This document shows, one piece after another, positions 7,274-18,341 of a stretch of DNA of 64,000 nt. A program made the translations under genes and the position numbers. The stretch's first letter is position 1. The number at the start of each line of letters is the position of its first letter. Origin of the DNA: Myxococcales bacterium (GTDB lineage Bacteria > Myxococcota > UBA727 > VGSZ01); NCBI GenBank assembly GCA_023248635.1, contig JAHFED010000005.1, positions 1 through 64,000 on the forward strand. Direction: 5' to 3'. A model generated the notes under the pieces. It did no database searches. It saw only the letters and a program-made list of their open reading frames with translations, and had not been told where the DNA came from.

Positions 7274-8899
7274 ATGCGCGCCACCGTCCTCGTCGCTGCC
7301 CTTCTTGCTCCGCTCGCGCTGGGCTCGTGCACCAAGCTGGTGACCCTCGACCTCGCGGTGGTGGAGCCCTGTGGCCAAGAGACCCAGGCCCTCAACGGGG
7401 TGCAGTCCTTCCGCCTGCTGTCGACGGGAGCGACGCCCGACAACGTCACCGCCTTCCCCACCACCCAACCCTCAGGGATCGCCATCGGTCTCGGCGAGAA
7501 AGTCATCATCACCGTCGAGGGCTACGGCGACGACATCACCCTGGGCGAAGATCCCAACGCGCCGACGGTGGCCCCCAAGTCGGTGGGCCGCACCATGCCC
7601 CTGCTCATCGACGAGACCACGGCCAACATCAAAGGCACCGTGTTGGTGGGCAAGGTCGACTCCTTCGGCTCGCCCCGCGACCTCGACGGCAATTGCAGCA
7701 GCATGGGTGACAATGGCTCGGCCATCGAAGGGCGCCACGGACACACCGCGACCTTCCTGCCCCTGATCAACAAGGTGCTCATCTTCGGCGGCGCAGTGTG
7801 GACCAGCGAAGACGGCGCCCCCGTCGAAGCCTTTCTGAAATCCGCCGAGGTCTTCGATGTGACGACGGGGACCTTCACCAAGCTCCCCGATCCCAAAAAC
7901 GCGCGGGCCTATCACACGGCGACGGCGCTGCCCGATGGACGCGTCATCATCCTGGGCGGCTTTTCCAAGATCAACGGTCTGACCGCGCCCCTCATCAACG
8001 GCGAAGTCATCGACGTCCGCGAGGCCGATCCCTACCAAATCACCATCGTGTCCAAGGTCTCGCGGGCGCACCACACCGCGACCTTCTTGGCCGACGTCGG
8101 ACTTATCGTGATCGCTGGCGGCTGCACCGGCGGCGTCGCCGATGGTTGCGACACCTCGTCGGCGGCGGGGGGCACTGCGCTGATTCCCTCCATCGAGATC
8201 CTCGACACCAATGGCGACCTGTCGGTGACCAAGGCGGCCACCGGCGCCCTCGCCATCCCACGCGCCATGCACCAGGCGGTGGGCTTCCCCAGCGGCAACG
8301 CCGGCGTCATCGCCATCATCGGCGGCCTCAACGAGACCGGCGCGCTGCGCGGGGTGGAGCTGCTCAAGCTCGACGGCGGCTCCGTCGTCAACGTCAACAG
8401 CACCGCCGACGCCCTCCCCCGCGCGCTGGTGCGCCACCAGGCCACGGTGTTCAACGGCGAGCTCTTCGCCGTCACCGGCGGCCAGGATCTCGCGCCCGGC
8501 GGCGTCCTCAGCGACACCGCCCCCGGCGTCAACGAGATGGTCATTTGTTCCAAGGTCGACGCCATCATCACCTGCGACGGCGGCGCCGCCCTGCAGAGCA
8601 CCCGCTACGGCCACGCCATGGCCCGGCTGCGCGACGGGACGCTGGTCGTGATCGGCGGCGTGACTGCCGAAGGTGCCGCCACCGCCGAGGTGTTGCGCCA
8701 GGTGCCCGGCAGCGGCGACTTCGCCTGGGTGCCGACATCGGGTGCGCTGACCGAAGGCCGCCAACGCGCAGCTTTCACTTTGCTCGGGGGCGACTCGGCC
8801 GTCGACGGCTTTGTGAACCAGGTCTTTTATTCGGGCGGCCACAGCACGGCCCTGCCCTTTGTGACGTCGACGTCGACCGATATCTATTTCGGCCGCTGA
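7274..8899 (+). CDS. Kelch-repeat lipoprotein
   Basis: The ATG at 7274 gives MRATVLVAALLAPLALGSC, a lipoprotein signal. The 541-residue product has a 130-residue N-terminal region with an Ig-like strand pattern (DNVTAFPTTQPSGIAIGLGE), then a chain of about six kelch-type repeats. Examples are GHTATFLPLINKVLIFGGA, YHTATALPDGRVIILGGF and YGHAMARLRDGTLVVIGGV. Such repeats form a beta propeller on the cell surface and usually mediate binding; the partner is unknown. The stop is only 6 bases before prfA, so the two may share a transcript although their roles look unrelated. Confidence 0.88.
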   Translation: MRATVLVAALLAPLALGSCTKLVTLDLAVVEPCGQETQALNGVQSFRLLSTGATPDNVTAFPTTQPSGIAIGLGEKVIITVEGYGDDITLGEDPNAPTVAPKSVGRTMPLLIDETTANIKGTVLVGKVDSFGSPRDLDGNCSSMGDNGSAIEGRHGHTATFLPLINKVLIFGGAVWTSEDGAPVEAFLKSAEVFDVTTGTFTKLPDPKNARAYHTATALPDGRVIILGGFSKINGLTAPLINGEVIDVREADPYQITIVSKVSRAHHTATFLADVGLIVIAGGCTGGVADGCDTSSAAGGTALIPSIEILDTNGDLSVTKAATGALAIPRAMHQAVGFPSGNAGVIAIIGGLNETGALRGVELLKLDGGSVVNVNSTADALPRALVRHQATVFNGELFAVTGGQDLAPGGVLSDTAPGVNEMVICSKVDAIITCDGGAALQSTRYGHAMARLRDGTLVVIGGVTAEGAATAEVLRQVPGSGDFAWVPTSGALTEGRQRAAFTLLGGDSAVDGFVNQVFYSGGHSTALPFVTSTSTDIYFGR

Positions 8900-8905
8900 G
8901 CGCCG

Positions 8906-9958
8906 ATGCTGGATTCCCTCGACGACGCACAACGGCGCTTTGCCGATCTCACCGAGCGCTTGATGGCGCCCGGGCTCACGCCGCGCGACCTTCAGGAGCT
9001 GTCCAAGGAGCGCGCCCGGCTCGAGCCCGTGGTGACGACGTGGAAGCTGCTCTCGGACAAGAGGAAAGAGCACGCCGACAACAAGGCCCTGCTCGACGAC
9101 AAAGACGCCGACCTGCGCTCGATGGCCAAAGAGGAGATGACTCGCCTCGAGCCCGAGATCGCAGCCCTCGATGCCCAACTGCGCGTGCTCTTGTTGCCGC
9201 GCGATCGCCTCGACGAACGCGACGTCATTCTCGAGATCCGGGCCGGCACCGGCGGCGACGAAGCAGCCCTCTTCGCCGGTGACCTCTTTGGCATGTACAG
9301 CCGCTACGCCGACGCGATGGGCTGGCGGGTCGAGCTGCTGTCGGCGTCGGAAGGTCCCAAGGGGGGCTTCAAGGAGGTCATCGTCGGCATCACCGGGGAT
9401 CGGGTCTACAGCAAGCTGCGCTACGAGGCCGGCGTGCACCGTGTGCAGCGCGTACCCGAGACCGAAGCCCAGGGGCGCATCCACACCAGCGCCTGCACCG
9501 TGGCGGTGTTGCCCGAGGTCGACGACGTCGACGTCAACATTCGCACCGACGATCTCGAGTGGCAGACCATGCGCGCCGGTGGTGCTGGCGGCCAGCACGT
9601 CAACAAGACCGAGTCCGCCGTGCGCCTCACCCACAAGCCCTCGGGCATCGTCTTGGTGTGCATGCAGGAGCGCAGTCAGCAGAAGAACCGCCAGATTGCG
9701 CTCAAGCTCTTGGCCTCGAAGCTCTACGACCTCAAGTTGCAGGAGCAGCAGGCGGCGACGGCGGCGAATCGCAAGGCCCAGGTCGGCAGCGGCGATCGCA
9801 GCGACAAGATCCGCACCTACAACTTTCCGCAGGACCGCTGCACCGATCACCGCGTCGGCCACACGGTGCACAACCTCGCCCGCATCATGGCCGGCGACCT
9901 CGAGCCTTTTCTGGGTGCCGTGCGCACGGCATTGAAGGCGGCAGAGCTGTCGGCCTGA
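8906..9958 (+). CDS. prfA: Peptide chain release factor 1
   Basis: This 350-residue protein is a full-length RF1, which recognises UAA and UAG in the ribosomal A site and triggers peptide release. The catalytic GGQ loop is in [19 protein letters not shown] (about residues 225-243). The codon-recognition PxT element is present as [19 protein letters not shown], with Glu in the variable middle position. The stretch [18 protein letters not shown] is also conserved. RF1 rather than RF2 is supported by the PxT motif and the absence of a programmed frameshift. It follows the kelch gene by 6 bases and is convergent with def, 85 bases away; that gap shows no clear terminator. Confidence 0.96.
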   Translation: MLDSLDDAQRRFADLTERLMAPGLTPRDLQELSKERARLEPVVTTWKLLSDKRKEHADNKALLDDKDADLRSMAKEEMTRLEPEIAALDAQLRVLLLPRDRLDERDVILEIRAGTGGDEAALFAGDLFGMYSRYADAMGWRVELLSASEGPKGGFKEVIVGITGDRVYSKLRYEAGVHRVQRVPETEAQGRIHTSACTVAVLPEVDDVDVNIRTDDLEWQTMRAGGAGGQHVNKTESAVRLTHKPSGIVLVCMQERSQQKNRQIALKLLASKLYDLKLQEQQAATAANRKAQVGSGDRSDKIRTYNFPQDRCTDHRVGHTVHNLARIMAGDLEPFLGAVRTALKAAELSA

Positions 9959-10043
9959 TTGGATTCGCTCGTCCGAGCCGCAACGCGACATGGGTCACGC
10001 GCCGGCGGGGTTTCTGTTCAAGTAAGCAAGCAGGCGACGGCGA

Positions 10044-10619
10044 TCATCCTCCGAAGCGCTGCACCAGGGCGGTGGCCCGCGCGACGAAGGCGGCCTTGTG
10101 GTGGCGCTCCCAGTTCTTCCAGGTGGTGAAGGTGGTGGGGTCGGCGCGGTCGACGAAGACCTTGCCGTCGAGGTGATCGCACTCGTGCTGGAAGGTCCCG
10201 GCCGCGAGGCCCTTGGCTTCGAAGTCGACGTCGACGCCGTGGCGATCCCAAGCCTGCACCCGGATGTGCACGCAGCGGTGCACCGTGCCCCGCAGGTCGA
10301 TGACCGAGAGACAGCCCTCGTCGTTGGCGAAGGTCTCGTTGCTCAGGGGCGTGAGCACGGGGTTCACCAACACCGTGAGGGGGATGGGCGGCTTGTAGGG
10401 ATAGCGCGGGTTGTTGGGTCGCACTTCGATGGCGCAAATGCGCACGGGATTCATCACCTGGGGTGCCGCCAACCCCGCGCCGTCGGCGTCGTGCATGGTC
10501 GCAATCAGGTCGTCGATGAAGGCCTGGGTCGACGACGACGACAGCTCCTCTTTGCTGAGCTCGCGGGCCCGCTGGCGCAGCACCGGCTCTCCCAGGGTGG
10601 CGATCTTGAGCAGGGGCAC
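10044..10619 (-). CDS. def: Peptide deformylase
   Basis: This 191-residue enzyme removes the formyl group from the N-terminal methionine of new proteins. All three metal-site motifs are present: GAGLAAPQ (about residue 46), EGCLS with the Cys ligand (about 100) and HECDHLDG with the two His ligands and catalytic Glu (about 145). The start is a GTG at 10619, giving VPLLKIATLGEPVLRQRA, as expected for the family. A GAGG site lies five bases upstream, beside the stop of the preceding esterase-like gene, so translation is likely coupled. The tail after the third motif is longer than in E. coli and is charged. Confidence 0.95.
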   Translation of the reverse strand: MPLLKIATLGEPVLRQRARELSKEELSSSSTQAFIDDLIATMHDADGAGLAAPQVMNPVRICAIEVRPNNPRYPYKPPIPLTVLVNPVLTPLSNETFANDEGCLSVIDLRGTVHRCVHIRVQAWDRHGVDVDFEAKGLAAGTFQHECDHLDGKVFVDRADPTTFTTWKNWERHHKAAFVARATALVQRFGG

Positions 10620-10630
10620 ATGAACCTCGA

Positions 10631-13078
<2,448 letters not shown>

Positions 13079-13135
13079 GGCCCGATCGTTCCACAGGAAG
13101 CGAGGCGTCGCCACGCCTTCCCGTCGGCCCTTTGT

Positions 13136-14806
13136 CTAAAAGAGGCTCTGCTCCAGCCGCGCCACCACAGCCTTGATGCCCGCGTCGGACTGCAGCAGAT
13201 CGCTGATTTTCTGCACGCTCGCCAAGGCCGTCGTGTGGTCGCGGTGGAAGGCGCGCCCCAGATCGGGAAAGGACATTTGCAGATGCTGGCGGCACAGCCA
13301 GAGGGCGATCTGGCGGGCGCGCGTGACCTGCCGTTGTCGGGAGGGTCCGGTCAGATCTTTGGGCCTCATGCCGTGGTAAGCGGCGACGACGTCGATGACG
13401 CGCCCGGCGGACACCGGTGATTGCACCCCAGCCTGGAGCATCGCCGACAGCTGCTCGCGGGCGTCGTGCAGGGTCAGGGGCTCGCGGGTGAGCTGGCTCC
13501 AGGCCAGCAGCCGCATCAGGGCACCTTCGAGGGCGCGCACGCTGGTGCTGATGCTCGAAGAGACGAAGTCGGCGACGTCGTTGGGCAAGGCACACCCGAG
13601 GTCGCTGGCCTTCCTCACCAAGATGGCGCGGCGGGTGTCGGCGTCGGGCGGCCGCACGTCGGCGACCAGACCCCACTGAAAGCGCGTCTTGAGCCGGTCT
13701 TCGAGCCCGGCGATCTCGTGGGGGTAGCGATCGCTGGTGACCACGATCTGCTTGTGGGCCTCGTACAGCGCGTTGAAGGTGTGAAAGAACTCGTCCTGCG
13801 ACTGTGACTTGCCCGCCAAAAACTGGATGTCGTCGATGAGCAGCACGTCGATGTCGTCCCGGAAGCGCCGTCGGAAGGCATCGAAGCGCTTCTCGTGCGC
13901 GCCCTGGATGAAGTCGTTGACCCACTGCTCCGCCGTCAACGACGCCACCCGCAGCTGCGAATGCCGCGTCAGGATCTCGTGTCCGATGGAGTGCAGCAGG
14001 TGCGTCTTGCCCACCCCCGTCGGGCCGAACAAAAAGAGGGGCGAATAGCGAGCCCCGGGTCGCTCGGCCACCGACCAGGCCGCCGAAAAAGCCATCTGGT
14101 TGCCGCCGCCGGCGACGAAGGAGTCGAAGGTGTAGCGGGGATCGAGACGTCGAGCGCGGGCCGAGCTGGTGCCCCGCGGCTCGGGAAGAGGTCGTCGCAC
14201 GCTCGGCAGGGGCAGGATGCGCGCTTCGACCTGCGGCGTCGTTTCGCCCAAGGGCTCGTCAGCGGCCGAGACAGGCCCGTCGTCGTCGCCGGAGGGATCC
14301 GGCGGGGCGAAAGCGCGGTCGGCGGTGAAGGGTCCAAGCCCAGCGTCAGCGGCAGGCTGCAAGGTGGCCGGGCGTTCGGTGATAGAGACAGTGACCGCGC
14401 GACCCAGCAGCGCCCGCGCGCCCGCAGTCAAGGCCACGCCGTAATGGTCGCGCACCCAGTCCGCCAGGAAGGCTGAGGGCGCCCACAGGGTCAGCAGCGC
14501 GTTTTCGCCGATGGCGTCCATCACCAGGGCGCCAGGGAGCAGGGGCTCCAGGAATCCGCGGAAGGCAAAGAGGCTCATCTCGGCGCGCAGGGGGGCCAAA
14601 AGCACCGGCAGCAGGGAAGCAGCGTTGAGGGGCCCTTCGCTGGTCTCGCCGCTGCGGGTGCGCTCCCCGAGGGGGCGGGAGGGAGAGCTCGCCGGTGGCC
14701 CCCCCAAGTGGGGATGCGCCGAGAGGGCGCGGAGCCCCACAGCGCTGCGCACACGCGCCGAGCGGGGATCGCGGAGGGGCTCGTGGGGTGGGCGACGGGG
14801 CGTCAT
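13136..14806 (-). CDS. dnaA: Chromosomal replication initiator DnaA
   Basis: The 556-residue product has all DnaA domains. Domain I is LLPVLLAPLRAEMSLFAFRG with LLTLWAPSAFLADWVRDHY, followed by a long, poorly conserved Pro/Asp-rich domain II. The AAA+ domain has Walker A GPTGVGKTHLLHSIG (about residue 260), Walker B VLLIDDIQFLAGK, sensor 1 QIVVTSDRYP and LEDRLKTRFQWGL. Domain IV carries the DnaA-box-binding signature FHRDHTTALASVQKI near the C-terminus. It binds origin DNA with ATP and opens it. The ATG at 14806 is chosen because GAGG lies just upstream and the longer frame is not DnaA-like. No dnaN, recF, gyrB or rpmH adjoins it. Confidence 0.95.
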   Translation of the reverse strand: MTPRRPPHEPLRDPRSARVRSAVGLRALSAHPHLGGPPASSPSRPLGERTRSGETSEGPLNAASLLPVLLAPLRAEMSLFAFRGFLEPLLPGALVMDAIGENALLTLWAPSAFLADWVRDHYGVALTAGARALLGRAVTVSITERPATLQPAADAGLGPFTADRAFAPPDPSGDDDGPVSAADEPLGETTPQVEARILPLPSVRRPLPEPRGTSSARARRLDPRYTFDSFVAGGGNQMAFSAAWSVAERPGARYSPLFLFGPTGVGKTHLLHSIGHEILTRHSQLRVASLTAEQWVNDFIQGAHEKRFDAFRRRFRDDIDVLLIDDIQFLAGKSQSQDEFFHTFNALYEAHKQIVVTSDRYPHEIAGLEDRLKTRFQWGLVADVRPPDADTRRAILVRKASDLGCALPNDVADFVSSSISTSVRALEGALMRLLAWSQLTREPLTLHDAREQLSAMLQAGVQSPVSAGRVIDVVAAYHGMRPKDLTGPSRQRQVTRARQIALWLCRQHLQMSFPDLGRAFHRDHTTALASVQKISDLLQSDAGIKAVVARLEQSLF

Positions 14807-15409
14807 GGACCTCGAAGAGACAAGCAGCAGATCAAGTGACGGCCATCGAAGACGACAGCCTCCCGTCCCGTCGCTGGCGACGAGCAACCCGCTGAACGCG
14901 GGAGAGGCGATCGGACGCGATGCCGAACGACTCCAGGAGGTGGTGCGCCGACGACGTTCGACGAACGGGCGGTGGGCCTGAGGTAGCAGACGCTTTCTGG
15001 GAGTGACAAGGGAACTGCGTTGAGGCCTCCGAACTCCCTGAACCTAGTCGTGGAAGAGCGCGTTTCTCCGTCGAAAATTCAGCTGCCGCCTCGACGTCGT
15101 CGCAGAAGTTGGCGTCCCCTCTTGACCCGGCGTTTTTGCCTTTGGGTCTGCGATCGCCGCGATGCATTACGGGCAGATCTCCCTGCTCCTGCTCCCTTCT
15201 GCGGGCGATCCGGCTCGGCGTCTGGGGAGGGGTCGACGGCGCAACGCGCTGAGAGCCCGTGGGATCCATCGTCGTGATCGCGAGACCTCGGCTCTCCTCG
15301 CCGAGCAGGAGGACTCCGCCGTTGTGGTGAGCAGAGCTCCCAGCGTCGTCGTGCGCCCAAGCCCGTTGGGGACCTTGCGGGCCAGCGTTTCGAGCCTCAC
15401 AGTCCTTGC
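14807..15409. other. 600-base noncoding stretch upstream of dnaA
   Basis: No reading frame here has a ribosome binding site or recognisable product. By eye there is no TTATCCACA-type DnaA box and no AT-rich unwinding element, so there is no positive sign of oriC. It presumably holds the divergent promoters for dnaA and for the lipoprotein operon starting at 15410. Confidence 0.5.
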
Positions 15410-15775
15410 ATGGCGTTGTCGGCAGCCGGGCGCGTGGGCCTCATGGTCTGGGGGGTCGTCGTCGTCGGGGCCTGTGCGCCCACGCCGGTTTCCACCTTCG
15501 AAGCCTTCTACCAGGCCACCGCCCGCAAAGACGTCGTCGCCGTCCGGGCGCTGCTCTGCGCTCCGGCCTTGGTCTCCTTGGCCGCCGTCGACGACGACTC
15601 CCTGCTGCGGAGCCTCGCCGTCACCCGGGTCGTGCGCCAGATCGATGTGCGCGAGCGCAAGGAAGATAGTGCCGTCCTCGACGTCCACGACGCCACCGGG
15701 CAGCAGACCGCCGTATCCCTCGAGCGCTCCCCCACCGGCTGGTGCGTCGCCGGCGTTTCGGAGGCTGTGCCATGA
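15410..15775 (+). CDS. Small lipoprotein, DUF4878-like
   Basis: This 121-residue protein starts MALSAAGRVGLMVWGVVVVGAC, a lipoprotein-type signal; an ATG at 15443 would give a shorter signal. The mature 100 residues resemble the small cone-shaped NTF2/DUF4878 fold: PVSTFEAFYQATARKDVVAV, a hydrophobic core, then strands ending in TAVSLERSPTGWCVAGVSEAVP. Such domains are found in many envelope proteins of unknown role. Its stop overlaps the start of the next gene (ATGA), so the pair is translationally coupled. Confidence 0.7.
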   Translation: MALSAAGRVGLMVWGVVVVGACAPTPVSTFEAFYQATARKDVVAVRALLCAPALVSLAAVDDDSLLRSLAVTRVVRQIDVRERKEDSAVLDVHDATGQQTAVSLERSPTGWCVAGVSEAVP

Positions 15776-16620
15776 GCGGGGTCGTCGTCGTCGTCGTTGC
15801 TGGCGTGCTGGGTGCTTTCTTTCCGCCCTCGGTGGGGGAGGTTGGGGCTCGGGTGCACCCGCCGGGTGCAGCGGGGATGGCGGCCCGGCTCGCCGACGTC
15901 ACGGCTCCTTTTCTCGATGCTCCCTATCTCTTGTCGCCGCTGGGCGAGGGCCAGGGCGTCGATCCCGATCCCCGGCTGCGCTTCGACGCCTTCGACTGCA
16001 CCACCTTCGTCGAGACCGCCCTGGCCTTGGCGCTGGCGCGAGATCTCGACGACGCCCGGGTCATCCTCGATCACATCCGCTACCAGGGCGGCGTCGTCGA
16101 CTACGTGGCCCGGCGCCATTTTCCCGAGGCCGAGTGGATCCCCCAGCTCACGCGCAGCGGCTTGATCGTCGACGTCACCCGCCAGATCGGCGGCACTGCT
16201 GTCACCGTCGAAACCAAGAAGCTCGATCTGGGCGTGTGGAAAAAGGCCCACCACGAGGGCCTGCCCCAGCTCCCCGACGAACGCATTCCACACGGCGTGT
16301 TCGCTCTGGATGTGTGGCCCCTCGCCGACGCCGCTGCCCACGCCGACCGCATTCCCGCCGGGACCATCCTGCACGTCGTCAGGCTGGATTTTCCCAACGT
16401 GCCAGTGCGGGTGAGCCACCAGGGTCTGGTGCTCGAAAAGGAGGGCGCGAAGTTCATCCGTCACGCCGCCGATCGCCTGCACCACCGCGTCGTCGACGAA
16501 CCGCTGGATCGCTTTTTTTCGCGGATGAAGCAGTACGAGAGATGGCCCGTCGCCGGCGTCCATCTCACCCTGGTGCAACCGGCGGCGGACTGGCGCCAGC
16601 GGCTGGATCTGCCCCCGTGA
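15772..16620 (+). CDS. DUF1460 amidase-like protein (NlpC/P60 superfamily)
   Basis: This 282-residue exported protein has an N-terminal hydrophobic segment (MSGVVVVVVAGVLGAFF) and the DUF1460 signature. The probable nucleophile is the Cys in FDAFDCTTFVETALALALA (about residue 78). It is followed by ILDHIRYQGGVVDYVARRHF and the His-bearing VRVSHQGLVLEKEGAKFIRH near residue 230. Family members with known structures are N-acetylmuramoyl-L-alanine amidase-like cell-wall hydrolases. The gene overlaps its neighbours on both sides by four bases (ATGA upstream, GTGA downstream), forming a tight three-gene operon with a lipoprotein and a phosphopantetheinyl transferase. Confidence 0.85.
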   Translation: MSGVVVVVVAGVLGAFFPPSVGEVGARVHPPGAAGMAARLADVTAPFLDAPYLLSPLGEGQGVDPDPRLRFDAFDCTTFVETALALALARDLDDARVILDHIRYQGGVVDYVARRHFPEAEWIPQLTRSGLIVDVTRQIGGTAVTVETKKLDLGVWKKAHHEGLPQLPDERIPHGVFALDVWPLADAAAHADRIPAGTILHVVRLDFPNVPVRVSHQGLVLEKEGAKFIRHAADRLHHRVVDEPLDRFFSRMKQYERWPVAGVHLTLVQPAADWRQRLDLPP

Positions 16621-17306
16621 CGTTGTCGATCGATGGCTGGTTCACCTCTTTCGTGCCGTCCCAACGGCACAAACATCAGCACTTTGGTCACCTCGTCGTC
16701 GTCGACGTGCCCTGCGCCGCGCCCCTTCACAAAGACGAAGCTGCCCTCAGCGCTGCTTGGGGAGACAAGCGCAAGACCACCTTCGCCGCCGGCCGCCACG
16801 CCCTGCGCCTGGCCTTGGCCCGAGCCGGGGTCGACGTCGACGGTGGCATCGGACGCGATGATCGCGGCGCTCCCCTTTTGCCCCCTGGGGTGCGCGGAAG
16901 CCTGAGCCACAAAGACGTCGTGGCCGCGGCCTTGGTCAGCACCGACATCGACGGCACCATTGGCATCGACCTCGAGTTGGTGGAACCCCGCTCGCGCCCG
17001 GGCCTGAATCGCCTGGCCGCTCAAGTGCTGACACAACGCGAACAACAGCAGCTGCCCGACGACGACGACGGCCGCGCCCGGGCTTGCTTGCTCCGCTTTT
17101 CTCTCAAGGAAGCTCTGTACAAGGCGCTGGATCCCTGGGTGCGCCGCTACGTGGGCTTTTTGGAGGTCGAGGTCGACGTCGACGGCGCTGATGCCGTATT
17201 CGCCGTGCCGGGCTTCGAGGCCACCGGCGCCGTCGTCGACGTCGGCCGACCGGGGGTCATCGTCACTGTGGCCCGCTGTCGGCCACTTCAAGGGTCGCGG
17301 GGATGA
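16617..17306 (+). CDS. 4'-phosphopantetheinyl transferase superfamily protein (Sfp type)
   Basis: This 229-residue enzyme would transfer the phosphopantetheine arm of coenzyme A to a serine of acyl or peptidyl carrier proteins. Motifs are GVRGSLSHKDVVAAAL, the Mg-binding IGIDLELVEPRSR and RFSLKEALYKALDPWVRR. The size fits the Sfp/EntD group acting on secondary-metabolite or fatty-acid carriers rather than the small AcpS. The start is a GTG at 16617 overlapping the upstream stop. The N-terminal coding region includes a short GTGCCGT/ACGGCAC palindrome like family B. No carrier-protein gene is nearby. A FabH-type synthase lies 22 kb away. Confidence 0.88.
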   Translation: MTLSIDGWFTSFVPSQRHKHQHFGHLVVVDVPCAAPLHKDEAALSAAWGDKRKTTFAAGRHALRLALARAGVDVDGGIGRDDRGAPLLPPGVRGSLSHKDVVAAALVSTDIDGTIGIDLELVEPRSRPGLNRLAAQVLTQREQQQLPDDDDGRARACLLRFSLKEALYKALDPWVRRYVGFLEVEVDVDGADAVFAVPGFEATGAVVDVGRPGVIVTVARCRPLQGSRG

Positions 17307-17396
17307 GTGGGAATGGGCGTCGACGTCGCTAGGTTCTCAAACCCCAACCACGTCGTCGGCTGTTGCAACGCGGCGCGCGTTACCGGAAGGACAGCC

Positions 17397-17891
17397 ATGG
17401 TCCGCGCTCTGCCCCTCGTGCTCGTGTTTTTGGCCGGCTGCGAGGTCGCCACCCCGCTGGCGCCCGCCGAACCCATCGGCACCTTTCCGACCTGGGGCGA
17501 GGACTTCAACACGCCCAAGGAGCAGCCCGCCTCGGCCCTGGGCATGCCGCCGCCGACGGGAGACACGGCCTCGTCGACGGGAGCTGCCATGCCCGGCGTC
17601 ATCAAGAGCTTCGACGACGGCGACCCGGTCTTGGGCAAGGGCATCTACACGACCCTGTGCGCCCGCTGCCACGGCGGCGAAGGCGAAGGCGGCGCCCTGC
17701 CGGGGGGCATCGTGGTGCCGGCCTTCAACGATCCCAAGTGGCAAGCCAACATGACCAGCAAGCAGATGGCCCGCAGCATCGCGCTGGGCAAAGGCGCGAT
17801 GCCCTCGTTCATGAACGACCTCGACCGCGACAAGCTCGCCGCCGTCATCGCCCACATCCGCAGCCTCAAACCCAAAGAAAGCGGCTGGTGA
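17397..17891 (+). CDS. c-type cytochrome lipoprotein
   Basis: This 164-residue protein begins MVRALPLVLVFLAGC, a lipoprotein signal, with a GGAAGG site before the ATG at 17397. A Pro/Thr/Ser-rich linker leads to a class I cytochrome c domain. The heme-attachment motif is LCARCHGGEGEGG (about residues 85-97), and GKGAMPSFM supplies the distal methionine. It would be an electron carrier anchored at the outer face of a membrane. The partner is unknown; hemJ lies convergent, 7 bases beyond the stop. Confidence 0.9.
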   Translation: MVRALPLVLVFLAGCEVATPLAPAEPIGTFPTWGEDFNTPKEQPASALGMPPPTGDTASSTGAAMPGVIKSFDDGDPVLGKGIYTTLCARCHGGEGEGGALPGGIVVPAFNDPKWQANMTSKQMARSIALGKGAMPSFMNDLDRDKLAAVIAHIRSLKPKESGW

Positions 17892-17898
17892 GCGGCGG

Positions 17899-18324
17899 CT
17901 AGAACGGCTTGACGACGACGAGGATGACGACGGCGAATAAAATCAGCACCGGCAACTCATTCATGATGCGATAGAACTTGTGGGAATGGGTGTCCGTCTG
18001 CTTGACCAGGCGTCGAACCGTCACCCCCATCCAGCAGTGGTAGACGACGAGCAAGAGCACCAGCGCGAGCTTGGCGTGCAGCCAATGTTGAAAGCGAAAG
18101 CCCTCCCAGAAGCCTCCGGCGACGACGAGCCAGGCGCCCAGGCCGAGGGTGAGGATCATGAAGGGCGTGATGAAGCGGTAGAGCTTTTGGGCCATCGTGG
18201 TCAGCTGGGCTTTGGTGGCCGCATCTTTCACCAGGGCGTGATTCACGAAGAGGCGCGGTAGATAGAAAATACCGGCGAACCAGCAGACGACCGCAATGAT
18301 GTGAAAAGCCTTGATCCAGAGCAT
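17899..18324 (-). CDS. hemJ: Protoporphyrinogen IX oxidase HemJ
   Basis: This 141-residue membrane protein has four helices and the HemJ/UPF0093 signature: MLWIKAFHIIAVVCWFAGIF with the conserved His 8, FYLPRLFVNH, and HWLHAKLALVLLLVVYHCW with the conserved Lys. HemJ catalyses the six-electron oxidation of protoporphyrinogen IX to protoporphyrin IX in heme synthesis. It lies 17 bases downstream of elbB on the same strand and is probably cotranscribed with it. The cytochrome c gene converges on it. Confidence 0.92.
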   Translation of the reverse strand: MLWIKAFHIIAVVCWFAGIFYLPRLFVNHALVKDAATKAQLTTMAQKLYRFITPFMILTLGLGAWLVVAGGFWEGFRFQHWLHAKLALVLLLVVYHCWMGVTVRRLVKQTDTHSHKFYRIMNELPVLILFAVVILVVVKPF

Positions 18325-18341
18325 GAGGGCCGCCGAGCGCT

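Noticed and set aside
7472-9991. 839-codon open frame on the minus strand
   Set aside because: It is antisense to the kelch lipoprotein and prfA, both clearly genuine, and its product has no recognisable motif.
14807-15409. Replication origin next to dnaA
   Set aside because: No DnaA boxes or AT-rich unwinding region could be found by eye, so proximity to dnaA is the only support.
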